From positions 1,612,001-1,676,000 of the forward strand of contig NZ_CP042326.1 of NCBI RefSeq assembly GCF_007904085.1: a stretch of 64,000 nucleotides of DNA, in the 5' to 3' direction. Origin of the DNA: Euhalothece natronophila Z-M001 (GTDB lineage Bacteria; Cyanobacteriota; Cyanobacteriia; Cyanobacteriales; Rubidibacteraceae). Both the position numbers and the translations under genes were made by a program. Numbering within the stretch: position 1 is the stretch's first letter; each line of letters opens with the position of its first letter. The notes under the pieces were generated by a model that made no database searches, had not been told where the DNA came from, and worked only from the letters and a program-made list of their open reading frames with translations. This document shows, piece after piece, positions 35,487 through 44,358 of the stretch.

Positions 35487-36551
35487 TTATTTTTCTTCGT
35501 GTGGGGGGCGCAATGAAGTCCCTTGATTCGGTACTAAGATGCGATTAATTTGACGTAATTGCGTTGCTGTTCCCATGCAAAAAAGTATGTCTCCTGCTTG
35601 CAGAATTTCTTCTGCTGAGGGACCACCAATTAAAGTTCCATCAGCACGGCGTATGGCTAAAACTAACGCGCCAGACTGTGATCTTAGTCGCGCTTCGCTC
35701 AAACTTTTACCCACAAATGGACAAATTGAGGGATCAAGGAGAAACTCTTCAATATAAAAAGAGCCTTCTGTTCCGGCTAAAATGCCATCTACAAAATCCA
35801 TAACTTGCGGACGTAGGGCAGCAGCCGCTAATCGTCTTGCTCCTGTAAGATGTGGAGAAACGACAGTATCAGCTCCAGCACGTTGTAACTTTTTCACTGC
35901 TTCTTCTGTATTTGCTCTCGCAATAGCACGGATTTTAGGGTTTAATGTTTTTGCAGATAAAATAGTATAAAGATTTTCTGCATCAGAAGAGAGAGACGCA
36001 ACAATACACAATGCATCTTGAACTTTTACATTTTGTAAGGTTTCATCTAAGGTGGCATCTCCTTCTACAGCAATATAATTTGCATTTCGAGCGGCTTCTA
36101 TTTTATCTGGGGCTTTATCAATAATGACAAATTGAATAGACTCAGAGTTAAATTCATTGCAAATTTGCTTTCCCATGCGCCCAAAGCCACAGACAATGTA
36201 GTGAGAATTTAGAGTATCTATCAAGCGTTTTCTTTGCCTCAGTTCAATTCCTTTCTGAAAATAGCCTTGAATAATGGCTTCTGTAAAACGGTTAACAATG
36301 TAACCAATAACCACAATACCAGCTGTAATTAAACCAATTGTAAAAAGTTGTGAGCGTTCTGGTAAGGGGCGAACTTCAGAAAAGCCAACAGTGGAGAGGG
36401 TTATAACTGTCATATAAGCTGATTCTGACCAACTCCACTGTTCAACAAAGTGATACCAAAAAGTTCCCAGAAGAAAGACTCCTGCTAAAGCGAGAGCACC
36501 GAAAAATAATTGCTTTTGTAGCCGTTGATAATTTTTCTCGAGGGAGTACAT
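35487..36551 (-). CDS. potassium channel with RCK (TrkA-N/TrkA-C) domain
   Basis: The 354-residue protein has two membrane helices (about 15-35 and 72-95) around a pore loop with selectivity filter TLSTVGFSEV (usual TVGYGE or TVGFGE). A regulatory TrkA-N Rossmann domain follows (YIVCGFGRMGKQI near residue 116), then a TrkA-C domain (about 265-345). It resembles MthK/Kch channels: K+ passes the membrane tetramer and a ligand on the cytosolic RCK gates it. It runs antiparallel to argD, which lies 110 bp upstream. K+ handling fits a salt-tolerant cell, but no other K+ gene is nearby. Confidence 0.9.
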   Translation of the reverse strand: MYSLEKNYQRLQKQLFFGALALAGVFLLGTFWYHFVEQWSWSESAYMTVITLSTVGFSEVRPLPERSQLFTIGLITAGIVVIGYIVNRFTEAIIQGYFQKGIELRQRKRLIDTLNSHYIVCGFGRMGKQICNEFNSESIQFVIIDKAPDKIEAARNANYIAVEGDATLDETLQNVKVQDALCIVASLSSDAENLYTILSAKTLNPKIRAIARANTEEAVKKLQRAGADTVVSPHLTGARRLAAAALRPQVMDFVDGILAGTEGSFYIEEFLLDPSICPFVGKSLSEARLRSQSGALVLAIRRADGTLIGGPSAEEILQAGDILFCMGTATQLRQINRILVPNQGTSLRPPHEEK

Positions 36552-36662
36552 TAGGTAAATTATCCCATAGCAATTGGGGTTAAGAACACAGATTGGCGAT
36601 AGTAATCAATCTCGAAACTACGCCATTGTAGAATTAAAACACAAAGCACTAAGTATAAAACT

Positions 36663-37886
36663 ATGAGTCTAGAGCAAGCAACATTCAATTCACAAACCTT
36701 TGATCAGTATGTGATGCCCACCTATGGACGATTTTCTCTTGCTATTGATCAAGGAAAAGGCTGTCAAGTTTGGGATACGGAGGGAAAAACCTATTTGGAT
36801 TTTGTTGCTGGCATTGCAACTTGTACCCTTGGTCATGCTCATCCTACTCTGGTGCAAGCAGTTACCAAACAGGTGCGAAAGCTTCATCATGTCTCTAATT
36901 TATACTATATTCCTGAACAAGGGGAATTAGCGCAATGGCTAGTGGAACATTCTTGTGCTGATCGCGCTTTTTTCTGTAATTCTGGAGCAGAAGCTAATGA
37001 AGCCGCGATTAAACTGGCTCGAAAATATGCCCACACAGTTCTCAATATTGATAACCCACTGATTTTGACCACTCATGCTAGTTTTCATGGTCGTACATTA
37101 GCTACGATTACGGCGACAGGACAACCGAAGTATCATAAGAATTTTGATCCCCTTGTTCCTGGCTTTGCTTATGTTCCCTATAACGATATTACTGCGATGG
37201 AAAACGCGATCGCAGAAAATCCGAATGTAGCAGCAATTTTAATTGAGCCTTTGCAAGGAGAAGGAGGAGTTTACCCAGGAGATTTAGATTATTTTATCCG
37301 CTTAAGAAAAATTTGTGATGAGAAAGGCATTTTACTCATTTTTGATGAAGTGCAAGTGGGTGTAGGGCGTAGTGGAAAATATTGGGGCTATGAAAATTTA
37401 GGGGTAGAACCAGATATTTTTACCAGTGCCAAGGGATTAGCCGGTGGAATTCCGATCGGGGCAATGTTATGTAAAGAATTTTGCAATATTTTTCAAGGGG
37501 GTGATCATGCTAGTACCTTTGGTGGGAATCCTTTTAGTAGTGGCGTTGCTTTAGCGGTGTTAAAAACAATTGAAAAGGAGGACATTTTATCGAATGTAAT
37601 TGCTCGCGGTGAACAATTGAGAAAACACCTTCGCGCGATCGCGCAAACCTATCCTGATTTGTTTACTGAAGTTCGCGGTTGGGGGTTAATTAATGGTTTA
37701 CAAATTGCTCCTGAAAGTGATTTAAAATCAATAGAAATTGTTAAATCGGCAATCAAAGAGGGCTTATTAATTGCCCCTGCTGGTGCTAAGGTTTTAAGAT
37801 TTGTTCCACCATTAATTGTCTCTGAAATAGAAGTTAATGAAGCTCGGGAAAAATTAGAAAGTGCAATCCAGTCTTGGATTCAATAA
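36663..37886 (+). CDS. argD: acetylornithine aminotransferase
   Basis: The 407-residue PLP enzyme is cytosolic and transfers the amino group in ornithine/arginine synthesis. The catalytic Lys lies in FTSAKGLAGGIPIGAM. The cofactor residues appear as FCNSGAEANEAAIKLAR and LLIFDEVQVGVGRSG. The length and motifs match the family, and the end PPLIVSEIEVNEAREKLE is typical. It diverges from the K+ channel gene. It may also act on succinyl-diaminopimelate, as in other bacteria. Confidence 0.94.
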   Translation: MSLEQATFNSQTFDQYVMPTYGRFSLAIDQGKGCQVWDTEGKTYLDFVAGIATCTLGHAHPTLVQAVTKQVRKLHHVSNLYYIPEQGELAQWLVEHSCADRAFFCNSGAEANEAAIKLARKYAHTVLNIDNPLILTTHASFHGRTLATITATGQPKYHKNFDPLVPGFAYVPYNDITAMENAIAENPNVAAILIEPLQGEGGVYPGDLDYFIRLRKICDEKGILLIFDEVQVGVGRSGKYWGYENLGVEPDIFTSAKGLAGGIPIGAMLCKEFCNIFQGGDHASTFGGNPFSSGVALAVLKTIEKEDILSNVIARGEQLRKHLRAIAQTYPDLFTEVRGWGLINGLQIAPESDLKSIEIVKSAIKEGLLIAPAGAKVLRFVPPLIVSEIEVNEAREKLESAIQSWIQ

Positions 37887-38051
37887 ACTGAGCTCAATCA
37901 TCAAGAGCAAAGATCAATGAAGTGAAAGTGAGGTTATTATTCTTCTTTTAAAGATAAACTAGTGGTAAAAGAAATATGAATACTTTCAACGATTAAAATT
38001 TCTTAATTTTAATAAAAAGATCACCAAACAGTGTTAACTTGAATTAGTCAA

Positions 38052-38849
38052 ATGAGAAAAGCCTCCCCGCTTTTAATTGCACAAATAACTGATACCCATC
38101 TTTTTGCCTCTTCTCAGGAAGAATTATTAGGGTTACAAACCGATTCATCCTTTAAGGCAGTGCTAAGGGAAATCCAAGCCTTAACTCCTCAACCACAAGG
38201 TTTATTATTAACTGGAGACTTATCTCAAGATGAAACTCTTGCCTCTTACCAAAACTTATACCAACAATTAGAACCTTTACAAATTCCTGCTTATTGGTTG
38301 CCAGGAAATCACGATCAACCTCAATTAATGCAAGAAGCATTAACCAAGCCTCCCACTTATGGAGATAAATCATTCCAATTGGGGAGTTGGCAATTTATTT
38401 TACTTAACTCCGCAGTGCCAGGACGAGTTTATGGTTATCTGAGCTCGGAAACCCTTGAGTGGTTAGATAAGCAACTATACAACAATAGCCATGCTCCCAC
38501 TCTAGTTGCCTTACATCACCCTCCGTTTTCAGTTAACTCCCACTGGATTGATACTAGCCGTTTAAAAAATCCTGAAGATTTATTTAGGGTTTTAGATTGT
38601 CATCCGCAAGTGAACCTTGTGGTATTTGGTCATATTCACCAAAATTTTCAGCGCGATCGCGCCGGTGTACGTTACCTAGCTTCTCCTTCCAGTTCTATTC
38701 AATTTAAGCCAGAATGCGATAGGTTTGCCCTTGATGAGCTTCAGCCAGGTTATAGGCTATTTTGGCTTTACGAAAATGGCGAGTTTGCGACTACCGTTAA
38801 AAGAGTGGAATTTAGCTACACTGTAGATTTAGCGGCTACAGGATATTAA
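38052..38849 (+). CDS. cpdA: CpdA-like metallophosphoesterase (3',5'-cyclic nucleotide phosphodiesterase family)
   Basis: The 265-residue protein has all five metallophosphoesterase motifs in order: ITDTHLF, LLTGDLSQD, LPGNHDQPQ, ALHHPP and VFGHIHQNF. The order and spacing fit the CpdA class III phosphodiesterases, which bind two metals and cleave cAMP. The substrate here is not shown. A perfect inverted repeat ATTAAAATT/AATTTTAAT (37992-38013) lies 40 bp upstream and could be an operator or RNA hairpin. Confidence 0.88.
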   Translation: MRKASPLLIAQITDTHLFASSQEELLGLQTDSSFKAVLREIQALTPQPQGLLLTGDLSQDETLASYQNLYQQLEPLQIPAYWLPGNHDQPQLMQEALTKPPTYGDKSFQLGSWQFILLNSAVPGRVYGYLSSETLEWLDKQLYNNSHAPTLVALHHPPFSVNSHWIDTSRLKNPEDLFRVLDCHPQVNLVVFGHIHQNFQRDRAGVRYLASPSSSIQFKPECDRFALDELQPGYRLFWLYENGEFATTVKRVEFSYTVDLAATGY

Positions 38850-39000
38850 CTGCATTTTTTCAAGTTATGCGACACTAGCCAGTTAATTAATCCTCAATTA
38901 ACAAATCAGTTAAAAAAACTGAACAAGCCTATTACTTAGAATATATCTCATCAAGAGCAATCTGTGAAGAAACCTAATTTTGGAGTGATTATAGGAAGGG

Positions 39001-39162
39001 TTATTTTCTAGAGATGACCCAAATTGCATGAACTAAGCCAGGGATATATCCTAATAGGGTAAGTACAATATTAACCCAAAAATCAATTCCAATTCCTACT
39101 TGTAAAAACACTCCTAAGGGTGGAATTAGTACCGATAAGAGTATTCTAATTAAATCAGCCAT
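39001..39162 (-). CDS. YqaE/Pmp3-family small membrane protein
   Basis: The 53-residue protein starts at ATG 39160-39162 after GGAGAT. Two membrane helices enclose the family signature: ILLSVLIPPLGVFLQVG in the first and WVNIVLTLLGYIPGLVHAIW in the second. Pmp3-type proteolipids modulate membrane potential and appear in salt and cold tolerance in yeast and plants. It fits a halotolerant cell, but that is inference. The ORF is below the size limit of many gene finders. Confidence 0.9.
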   Translation of the reverse strand: MADLIRILLSVLIPPLGVFLQVGIGIDFWVNIVLTLLGYIPGLVHAIWVISRK

Positions 39163-39227
39163 AATTAAACATCTCCAAGTATTATTTATTCTGTAATCAT
39201 AGCGTAGTGGCTGTTAAATATTTATGA

Positions 39228-39605
39228 CTATTGTTGAGATTGTCGTCCTAATTCATAAATACCAAAAGCCATACAAGCTAAAAGCCCCACACTGATTGCC
39301 CAGCTACGACCTAAACTGGCTTCAACCCCGTAATTACAGAAGATACCTATTATTAGAAAAGGGAAAATGCTAAAAATTGAAGCGTAAAACGCATTTTGAG
39401 ATTCTCGAGCTTCTCGGGTTCGTTCAAATTCCTCAGTTGAAAAATACAGCGATCGCTCCGCAAAGTTAAACCAACGCATTAGCTGAGTCATCAACCAATC
39501 ACGTAACGAAGATAAACTCAAATAAAGGGCAAATGCCCAAAGAGTAATCCCTGCTATAGTATTAGGCTCAATATTGATCTGGGGAAGCATTTCTAGCATA
39601 ATCAA
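39228..39605 (-). CDS. hypothetical membrane protein (about three TM)
   Basis: The 125-residue protein has hydrophobic segments at about 16-35, 76-93 and 100-118. A charged, helical middle, FNFAERSLYFSTEEFERTRE, lies between the first and second. It starts at ATG 39603-39605 with two further Met close by (residues 3 and 6). It precedes the Pmp3-like gene on the same strand with about 65 bp between. The family is unknown to me, and the pattern suggests a membrane-anchored cytosolic helix. Confidence 0.55.
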   Translation of the reverse strand: MIMLEMLPQINIEPNTIAGITLWAFALYLSLSSLRDWLMTQLMRWFNFAERSLYFSTEEFERTREARESQNAFYASIFSIFPFLIIGIFCNYGVEASLGRSWAISVGLLACMAFGIYELGRQSQQ

Positions 39606-39719
39606 GAAGGTCGTGTAGCAACATAATTTTGCATCGTTTTACGAATTTTAACAAATCCCCTGTTTTTTGTCTTACCATACTGAGAGAAGGACTCCGTACG
39701 ATCGGGCAGATCGGAACGG

Positions 39720-39900
39720 CCCCCTCTCTTTCTCTCCCAGTGGGGGAGATTTAAGAGGGGAAAACGCTTGGGGAGATGGAACCGCTACTGTTGTTGGAGA
39801 AGTCCAATCGCAGCAAGTTCCGTCGTCTTGTGAACCTAGTTCATAAGTTAGAACCAAGAATCCCCTCGCCTTTAGGCAGGGGAGTGTCAACTCCTTAGAC
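39720..39900 (+). pseudogene. probable IS200/IS605-family remnant (TnpB tail and right-end hairpin)
   Basis: The 340 bp between the 125-aa gene and ubiD hold no intact gene. A plus-strand frame at about 39757-39846 reads GENAWGDGTATVVGEVQSQQ and ends at TAA 39844-39846, which resembles the C-terminal tail of cyanobacterial TnpB proteins (from memory). Shortly after, CCCC-T-CGCC-TTTA-GGC-A-GGGG (39862-39882) and GGAG-TGTCAA-CTCC (39881-39894) form hairpins like those at the ends of IS200/IS605 elements. All other parts are missing. The minus-strand frame across it is a shadow. Confidence 0.45.
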
Positions 39901-39948
39901 AATCAATGTTCATCTGGAATCCTCACCCCTAGCTTTCTAAATAGCAAA

Positions 39949-41454
39949 TTAAAGATCATAACCAAATAGGTTAGCATTTACTTCTTCTAAATTAATGTCT
40001 CCCAAACCATACTCTTCCCAACGCTGATCGACAGTTTTTGCCATTTCTGGATCAGATTCCAAGGGTTTACCCCATTCATGTTCCGTTTCAGGGGGAATTT
40101 TAGTGGTTGCATCAATCCCCATTCTGCCTCCTAAACCAATTTTTTCACTAGCAAAATCTAAACTATCAAAAGGGGTTTCTGGGAGAATAAATACATCTCG
40201 GTTGGGATCAACCTTGGAAGAAATTGCCCAAACTACCTCCCGTGGATCACGGATATTAATCCCATCATCAACCACAATTACAAACTTAGTATAGGTAAAC
40301 TGAGGTAAAGCACTCCAGAAAGCAAGGGCTGCCCGTTTAGCATGTCCAGGATAGGCTTTTTTAATGGAGATAATAGCAGCTTTATAACTTAATGCCTCCA
40401 TGGGGAGGAAAAAGTCTGTAATCTCGGAAACCTGTTGCCGTAAAATCGGGGTATAGATGCGGTTTAAGGCAATGGCAATAATTGCTTCTTCTTTCGGGGG
40501 ACGACCGCTAAATGTAGTGAGATAGATGGGATTTTTGCGGTGGGTGACGCATTGAAAACGAATTACAGGAGAATCCTCCACGCCGCCATAATAGCCCATG
40601 TGGTCGCCAAAGGGGCCATCTGGTAATACTTCCCCAGGAGTAATGGTTCCTTCTAAGACAAATTCCGAGTCAGCAGGAACCTGCAAGTCAACAGTTTTAC
40701 AATTAGCTAATTTTACTCCAGAACCGCCATAGAGTCCAGCAAATAACCATTCTGAGAGATCCACTGGAATTGGGGTTGCCGCTGCCATAATAATGAGGGG
40801 ATCTACTCCAAGCGCGATCGCGATTTCTAATTTTTTCCCTTGTTCAGCTGCCTTACGTAAATGTCTCGCCCCACCACGCACCGACAACCAATGCACAGTC
40901 ATGGTATTTTTAGACTGAAGCTGTAAGCGATACACTCCCACATTGGGGGTTCCGGTTTCTACATCCTTGGTAATCACTAAGCCAAGGGTAATAATTTTTC
41001 CTCCATCATCTGGATAAGGGCGCAAAAGGGGTAAACGATTAAGATCAACTTCTTCTCCTTTTTCTACCACTTCCTGACAGGGTGGGAAAAAATCGCGCCC
41101 CGGTTTAGCTTTTGCCACATCAAAGAGTAATTTTCCAAACTCTACCGCTTGGGAAATTTTCTTCGGCGGTTTCGGCTGTTGAAGCATCCCCAATTTTTCT
41201 CCCAAGGTTTCTAACTCTTGGGGATCATCTCGGTTCATTGCCCAACAAACCCGTTCTAGCGTTCCCATGAGATTAATTGCCACAGGGTAGGATGCTCCTT
41301 TAACATTCTCAAATAGGAGTGCTGGCCCTCCAGCTTTTAACATCCTATTAGCAATCTCAGTAATCTCTAACTCTGGATCAACTGGGGCAGTAATTCGTCG
41401 CAGTTGCCCTTTTTCCTCAAGCTGTTTGATAAATTCTCGTAAATCTCGCGCCAT
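39949..41454 (-). CDS. ubiD: UbiD-family prenylated-FMN decarboxylase
   Basis: The 501-residue cytosolic enzyme begins MARDLREFIKQLEEKGQL. The active-site region reads GPFGDHMGYYGGVEDSPVIR near residue 275, and RVCWAMNRDDPQ and VYRLQLQSKNTMTVHW supply the prFMN contacts. In cyanobacteria the family is linked to plastoquinone biosynthesis (decarboxylation of 4-hydroxy-3-polyprenylbenzoate), and the cofactor requires UbiX, which is not in the window. It starts at ATG 41452-41454 and diverges from the NYN gene. Confidence 0.92.
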   Translation of the reverse strand: MARDLREFIKQLEEKGQLRRITAPVDPELEITEIANRMLKAGGPALLFENVKGASYPVAINLMGTLERVCWAMNRDDPQELETLGEKLGMLQQPKPPKKISQAVEFGKLLFDVAKAKPGRDFFPPCQEVVEKGEEVDLNRLPLLRPYPDDGGKIITLGLVITKDVETGTPNVGVYRLQLQSKNTMTVHWLSVRGGARHLRKAAEQGKKLEIAIALGVDPLIIMAAATPIPVDLSEWLFAGLYGGSGVKLANCKTVDLQVPADSEFVLEGTITPGEVLPDGPFGDHMGYYGGVEDSPVIRFQCVTHRKNPIYLTTFSGRPPKEEAIIAIALNRIYTPILRQQVSEITDFFLPMEALSYKAAIISIKKAYPGHAKRAALAFWSALPQFTYTKFVIVVDDGINIRDPREVVWAISSKVDPNRDVFILPETPFDSLDFASEKIGLGGRMGIDATTKIPPETEHEWGKPLESDPEMAKTVDQRWEEYGLGDINLEEVNANLFGYDL

Positions 41455-41557
41455 AATGACAAAATATTAAGCCTTTCCTTTTCTGATCATAGCTATCCTG
41501 AATGAGTTATATCTGAAGTTGGCAATTTTTTAAGTAATTGATTAAAATTTCAAGATA

Positions 41558-42883
41558 ATGCCAAAATGTCCACAATGTCACAGTCAAAGCTATCGCAAAA
41601 ATGGACGCGTGCGAGGAAAGCAACGTTATCGCTGTAAAGATTGTGGACGACAGTTTTTAGAAGAAGCTTTAACTGTGGAATCTCCCCCTGAAGCATCAAA
41701 CTCAGGTGTCAGTATTCTTCTACTAGATTTAGAAAATATCAGACTTGATCGCGGTGCTGAAAGTTACTTACAGGAATTAGCCTTTTATCCATTACAGATC
41801 AAACTGGCTTTTGCCAACTGGGGAGAACCTGCCGTTAGTAAGCAAGATATTGATCTCTACGAACGGGGATATTTTTTAGTTCATGTTCCAGGTGGTAAAA
41901 ATAGTGCTGATGCGCGGATGATGACCTTAGGATCATCAATTCGGCTTCATTATCAAAATGTTCAAGAAGTCTTTGTTTGTTCCTCGGATTGGTTACTGAC
42001 TAATTTATGTAATGAATTATTGAGTCAAAATCTACGGGTGTGGCGAGTGCGTCGTCAAGACAAAGTTTTAGAAATTGAAAATCGCATGACTGGAGATACC
42101 TATGCTTATTCTTTAGAATTAAATCAAGGAATTCCTGAGACAAAAGCATTAATGTTACAATTGGAAAATTTACTTGCAAAAGAAAAACAATCTATTAGTC
42201 ATAAAATTGATGAAATTGCTCATTTAGAGACATTATTACAAGCAAGAAAAAAAATCATTAAAGATAATAAATCAGTAGATACTCAAGCAACGATTGCATC
42301 TACCAATGAAAACCTAAATGGCAATTCTTCTTACACTTTTTTTGGGGCAAATGAGTTAGAGGAAGCAGTTATTAAAATTATTGAAGAAGTTGAACAAAAT
42401 TCTCCTCATAAAACAATTACCCCTTCTGTAATTTCAAATTGTTTTAAGTCTCGCTTTGGAATGACAGCCAATGAAGTTGTCAAAACTTTTAATTTAGAGG
42501 CTAATTTTACGAAGTTTATTGAAAAAAGCTCTCGTATCACCTTAAAAAAAGCTAATGGAAAGAAAAATAAGAAAGTTACTGCTAAGGTAGAAAAAATCAA
42601 TACTAATTCAGGTCAATCCATAAATAGTTCATTAGAGCTACGCCAAATTTTAATTAATATTGTTGAATCTTTTCTATTAGAGACAGGAGAATCTTCAATT
42701 TTGTTGACGAAACTTGGGGCAAAATTTAAGGAAGTATATGGAAAATCAGTTTCTACTGTAATTAAATCGTTACAACTAAAAGGAAAGTTTACTAATTTTT
42801 TAATGTCCTGTGAGGAATTTCATTTAGAAAAAGTTGGGACCGTCTATAAAGTTTCCATAAATAATAAGACTATCCAGAAATAA
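41558..42883 (+). CDS. zinc ribbon - NYN nuclease - double LOTUS (OST-HTH) protein
   Basis: The 441-residue protein has an unusual domain order. Residues 1-36 are a transposase-type zinc ribbon (IS1 InsA-like) with C4, C7, C26 and C29 (CPQCHSQSYRKNG, then RYRCKDCGRQF). Residues about 50-200 form a NYN/PIN-like nuclease with the acid residues D57 (LLLDLEN), D118 (GKNSAD) and D144 (CSSDW). Two LOTUS/OST-HTH domains follow, about residues 265-335 and 360-435. NYN domains cut RNA, and LOTUS domains bind RNA or G-rich structures. The combination suggests RNA or mobile-element surveillance; that is inference. It is flanked by ubiD and an SLH lipoprotein, with no transposase. Confidence 0.85.
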   Translation: MPKCPQCHSQSYRKNGRVRGKQRYRCKDCGRQFLEEALTVESPPEASNSGVSILLLDLENIRLDRGAESYLQELAFYPLQIKLAFANWGEPAVSKQDIDLYERGYFLVHVPGGKNSADARMMTLGSSIRLHYQNVQEVFVCSSDWLLTNLCNELLSQNLRVWRVRRQDKVLEIENRMTGDTYAYSLELNQGIPETKALMLQLENLLAKEKQSISHKIDEIAHLETLLQARKKIIKDNKSVDTQATIASTNENLNGNSSYTFFGANELEEAVIKIIEEVEQNSPHKTITPSVISNCFKSRFGMTANEVVKTFNLEANFTKFIEKSSRITLKKANGKKNKKVTAKVEKINTNSGQSINSSLELRQILINIVESFLLETGESSILLTKLGAKFKEVYGKSVSTVIKSLQLKGKFTNFLMSCEEFHLEKVGTVYKVSINNKTIQK

Positions 42884-42963
42884 TATGACAATGGATTAAT
42901 CTTTTCTACAGATTGGTAGGAAGAGTCTGTAGTGAACAAATGATTAATAACTAATGACTAATT

Positions 42964-44175
42964 TTAATTTTCTGCTAGTAACTCATTAGCAGAAATAATT
43001 TCTCCTTGGGTTCCAAATGACCAAAGAGCTGCTGCAGCTTCGGCACGAGTAACTTCCCTTTGTGGTTGCAACAACTGCGTATAACCATATACCCGACGCA
43101 GGTTAGAATCCTCTCCGTTACGATAATCAGCAGCAATTGCCCCTAATGCTTCCGAGTCAATAGCATTAGCATCACGAAAGCCCCATGTATCCTCGATGGT
43201 TTCTACATCTACGGAAGGGAGACTACGACGGATATCTAAGGGAACTTTCCACAATAAGAGAGTTTCTCGAGTCAGGGAACGATCAGGGCGAAAGCGGGTT
43301 ACATCATCATCACCTGTCAGTCGTGAGGGAATTAATCCTGTTTCCGCTAATCCTTGGATAATGGGAAAGTCAGGATCATTTTGAGAAATATCTTGAAAAG
43401 CACGGGTTTCGGCTTGATTTACAGGACGAATTTGTTGGCTAGAGCGATCGCTGTAAAATTCATTATTTGCTTGAAATAACCAACGGGCAAAAGTGCCACG
43501 AGTAATAGGCTCATTGGGAGCAAACTCTTCTTCCCCTTCTTCTAGAGGAGTTAAAATTCCTAGTTCTGCAAGATCTTCTACTTTTTCTTGTAACGCCTCA
43601 GGGGTTTCGTCTAAATCATTAAAATTCCCTGCAAACTCTCTAGTGGTGTCTTCTTCTACAACTTCTTCTTCGGTGGTATCTTCTGTTGTCTCTTCTTCAG
43701 GACTTCTGCGTTGATACTCAATTAAAATTGTATGACTAGGTTGTGGGGTTTGGGCATCTGCTACTAAAACACTCAGGTTCAAAGAGCGCGATCGCGCCTC
43801 CATAATTTCTTCCCCATCTTGCCCTTCTGTAAAGGGGGTTTCAACTTCCCAATTATCTTCCCCTAACTCCTGTTCATAGAAGGCAATAATTTCTTCCATG
43901 GAATCAGGTGATAACCATTGTAGTCTTCCAAAAGCCTCTTCCTCATCAATTTGTTCATCCACTAACTCAGCATTGGGATAAAGAGGAATCTCATCAGGAA
44001 CATCTTCTGTCGGTTCAGTTTGTGTTACTTCCTCTTCATTGTCAGGGGAGACATCTTCTTGTTCCTCTAATTCCGAATCGGCAGCGAGGCGTTGTTGTAA
44101 CCCTTCTCCACAGCCAGTGATTAGAGTAAAACTAATGAGTATGATAAGAGCAGATTTATAAGACAATGAAAACAT
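42964..44175 (-). CDS. S-layer homology (SLH) domain lipoprotein
   Basis: The protein has 403 residues from ATG 44173-44175; the open frame reaches to 44238, but this Met sits before the signal and behind an AAGGAT. The lipobox LITGC gives a lipidated Cys. An acidic E/D/P-rich stretch (about 20-70) leads to a small domain with LYPNAELVDEQIDEEEAFGR (about 55-150), then another acid-rich linker. SLH-type repeats fill about 200-400 (LAELGILTPLEEGEE, TRGTFARWLFQANNEFY, REVTRAEAAAALWSFG). SLH proteins in cyanobacteria bridge outer membrane and peptidoglycan. Its exact role is unknown. Confidence 0.85.
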   Translation of the reverse strand: MFSLSYKSALIILISFTLITGCGEGLQQRLAADSELEEQEDVSPDNEEEVTQTEPTEDVPDEIPLYPNAELVDEQIDEEEAFGRLQWLSPDSMEEIIAFYEQELGEDNWEVETPFTEGQDGEEIMEARSRSLNLSVLVADAQTPQPSHTILIEYQRRSPEEETTEDTTEEEVVEEDTTREFAGNFNDLDETPEALQEKVEDLAELGILTPLEEGEEEFAPNEPITRGTFARWLFQANNEFYSDRSSQQIRPVNQAETRAFQDISQNDPDFPIIQGLAETGLIPSRLTGDDDVTRFRPDRSLTRETLLLWKVPLDIRRSLPSVDVETIEDTWGFRDANAIDSEALGAIAADYRNGEDSNLRRVYGYTQLLQPQREVTRAEAAAALWSFGTQGEIISANELLAEN

Positions 44176-44358
44176 ATCCTTTTTTAATGTAATGGATATT
44201 CTTCTTTTAAGATAACGTATTGCTCTAAGTTCCACCAAATCATAGGCTGCTCACTGCAAACCTACTTATGGTACTCTGCCACGGAACTTGCAAGTAGATT
44301 AATCTCTCAGTGAAAAAAAGATAAAGTAAAGTATAAGTTTTGAGTATCAGCAAAAATT

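Noticed and set aside
39672-39902. 76-residue minus-strand ORF between ubiD and the 125-aa gene
   Set aside because: It lies antisense to the TnpB-tail-like frame and across hairpin repeats, has no ribosome-binding site, and has no recognisable protein pattern.
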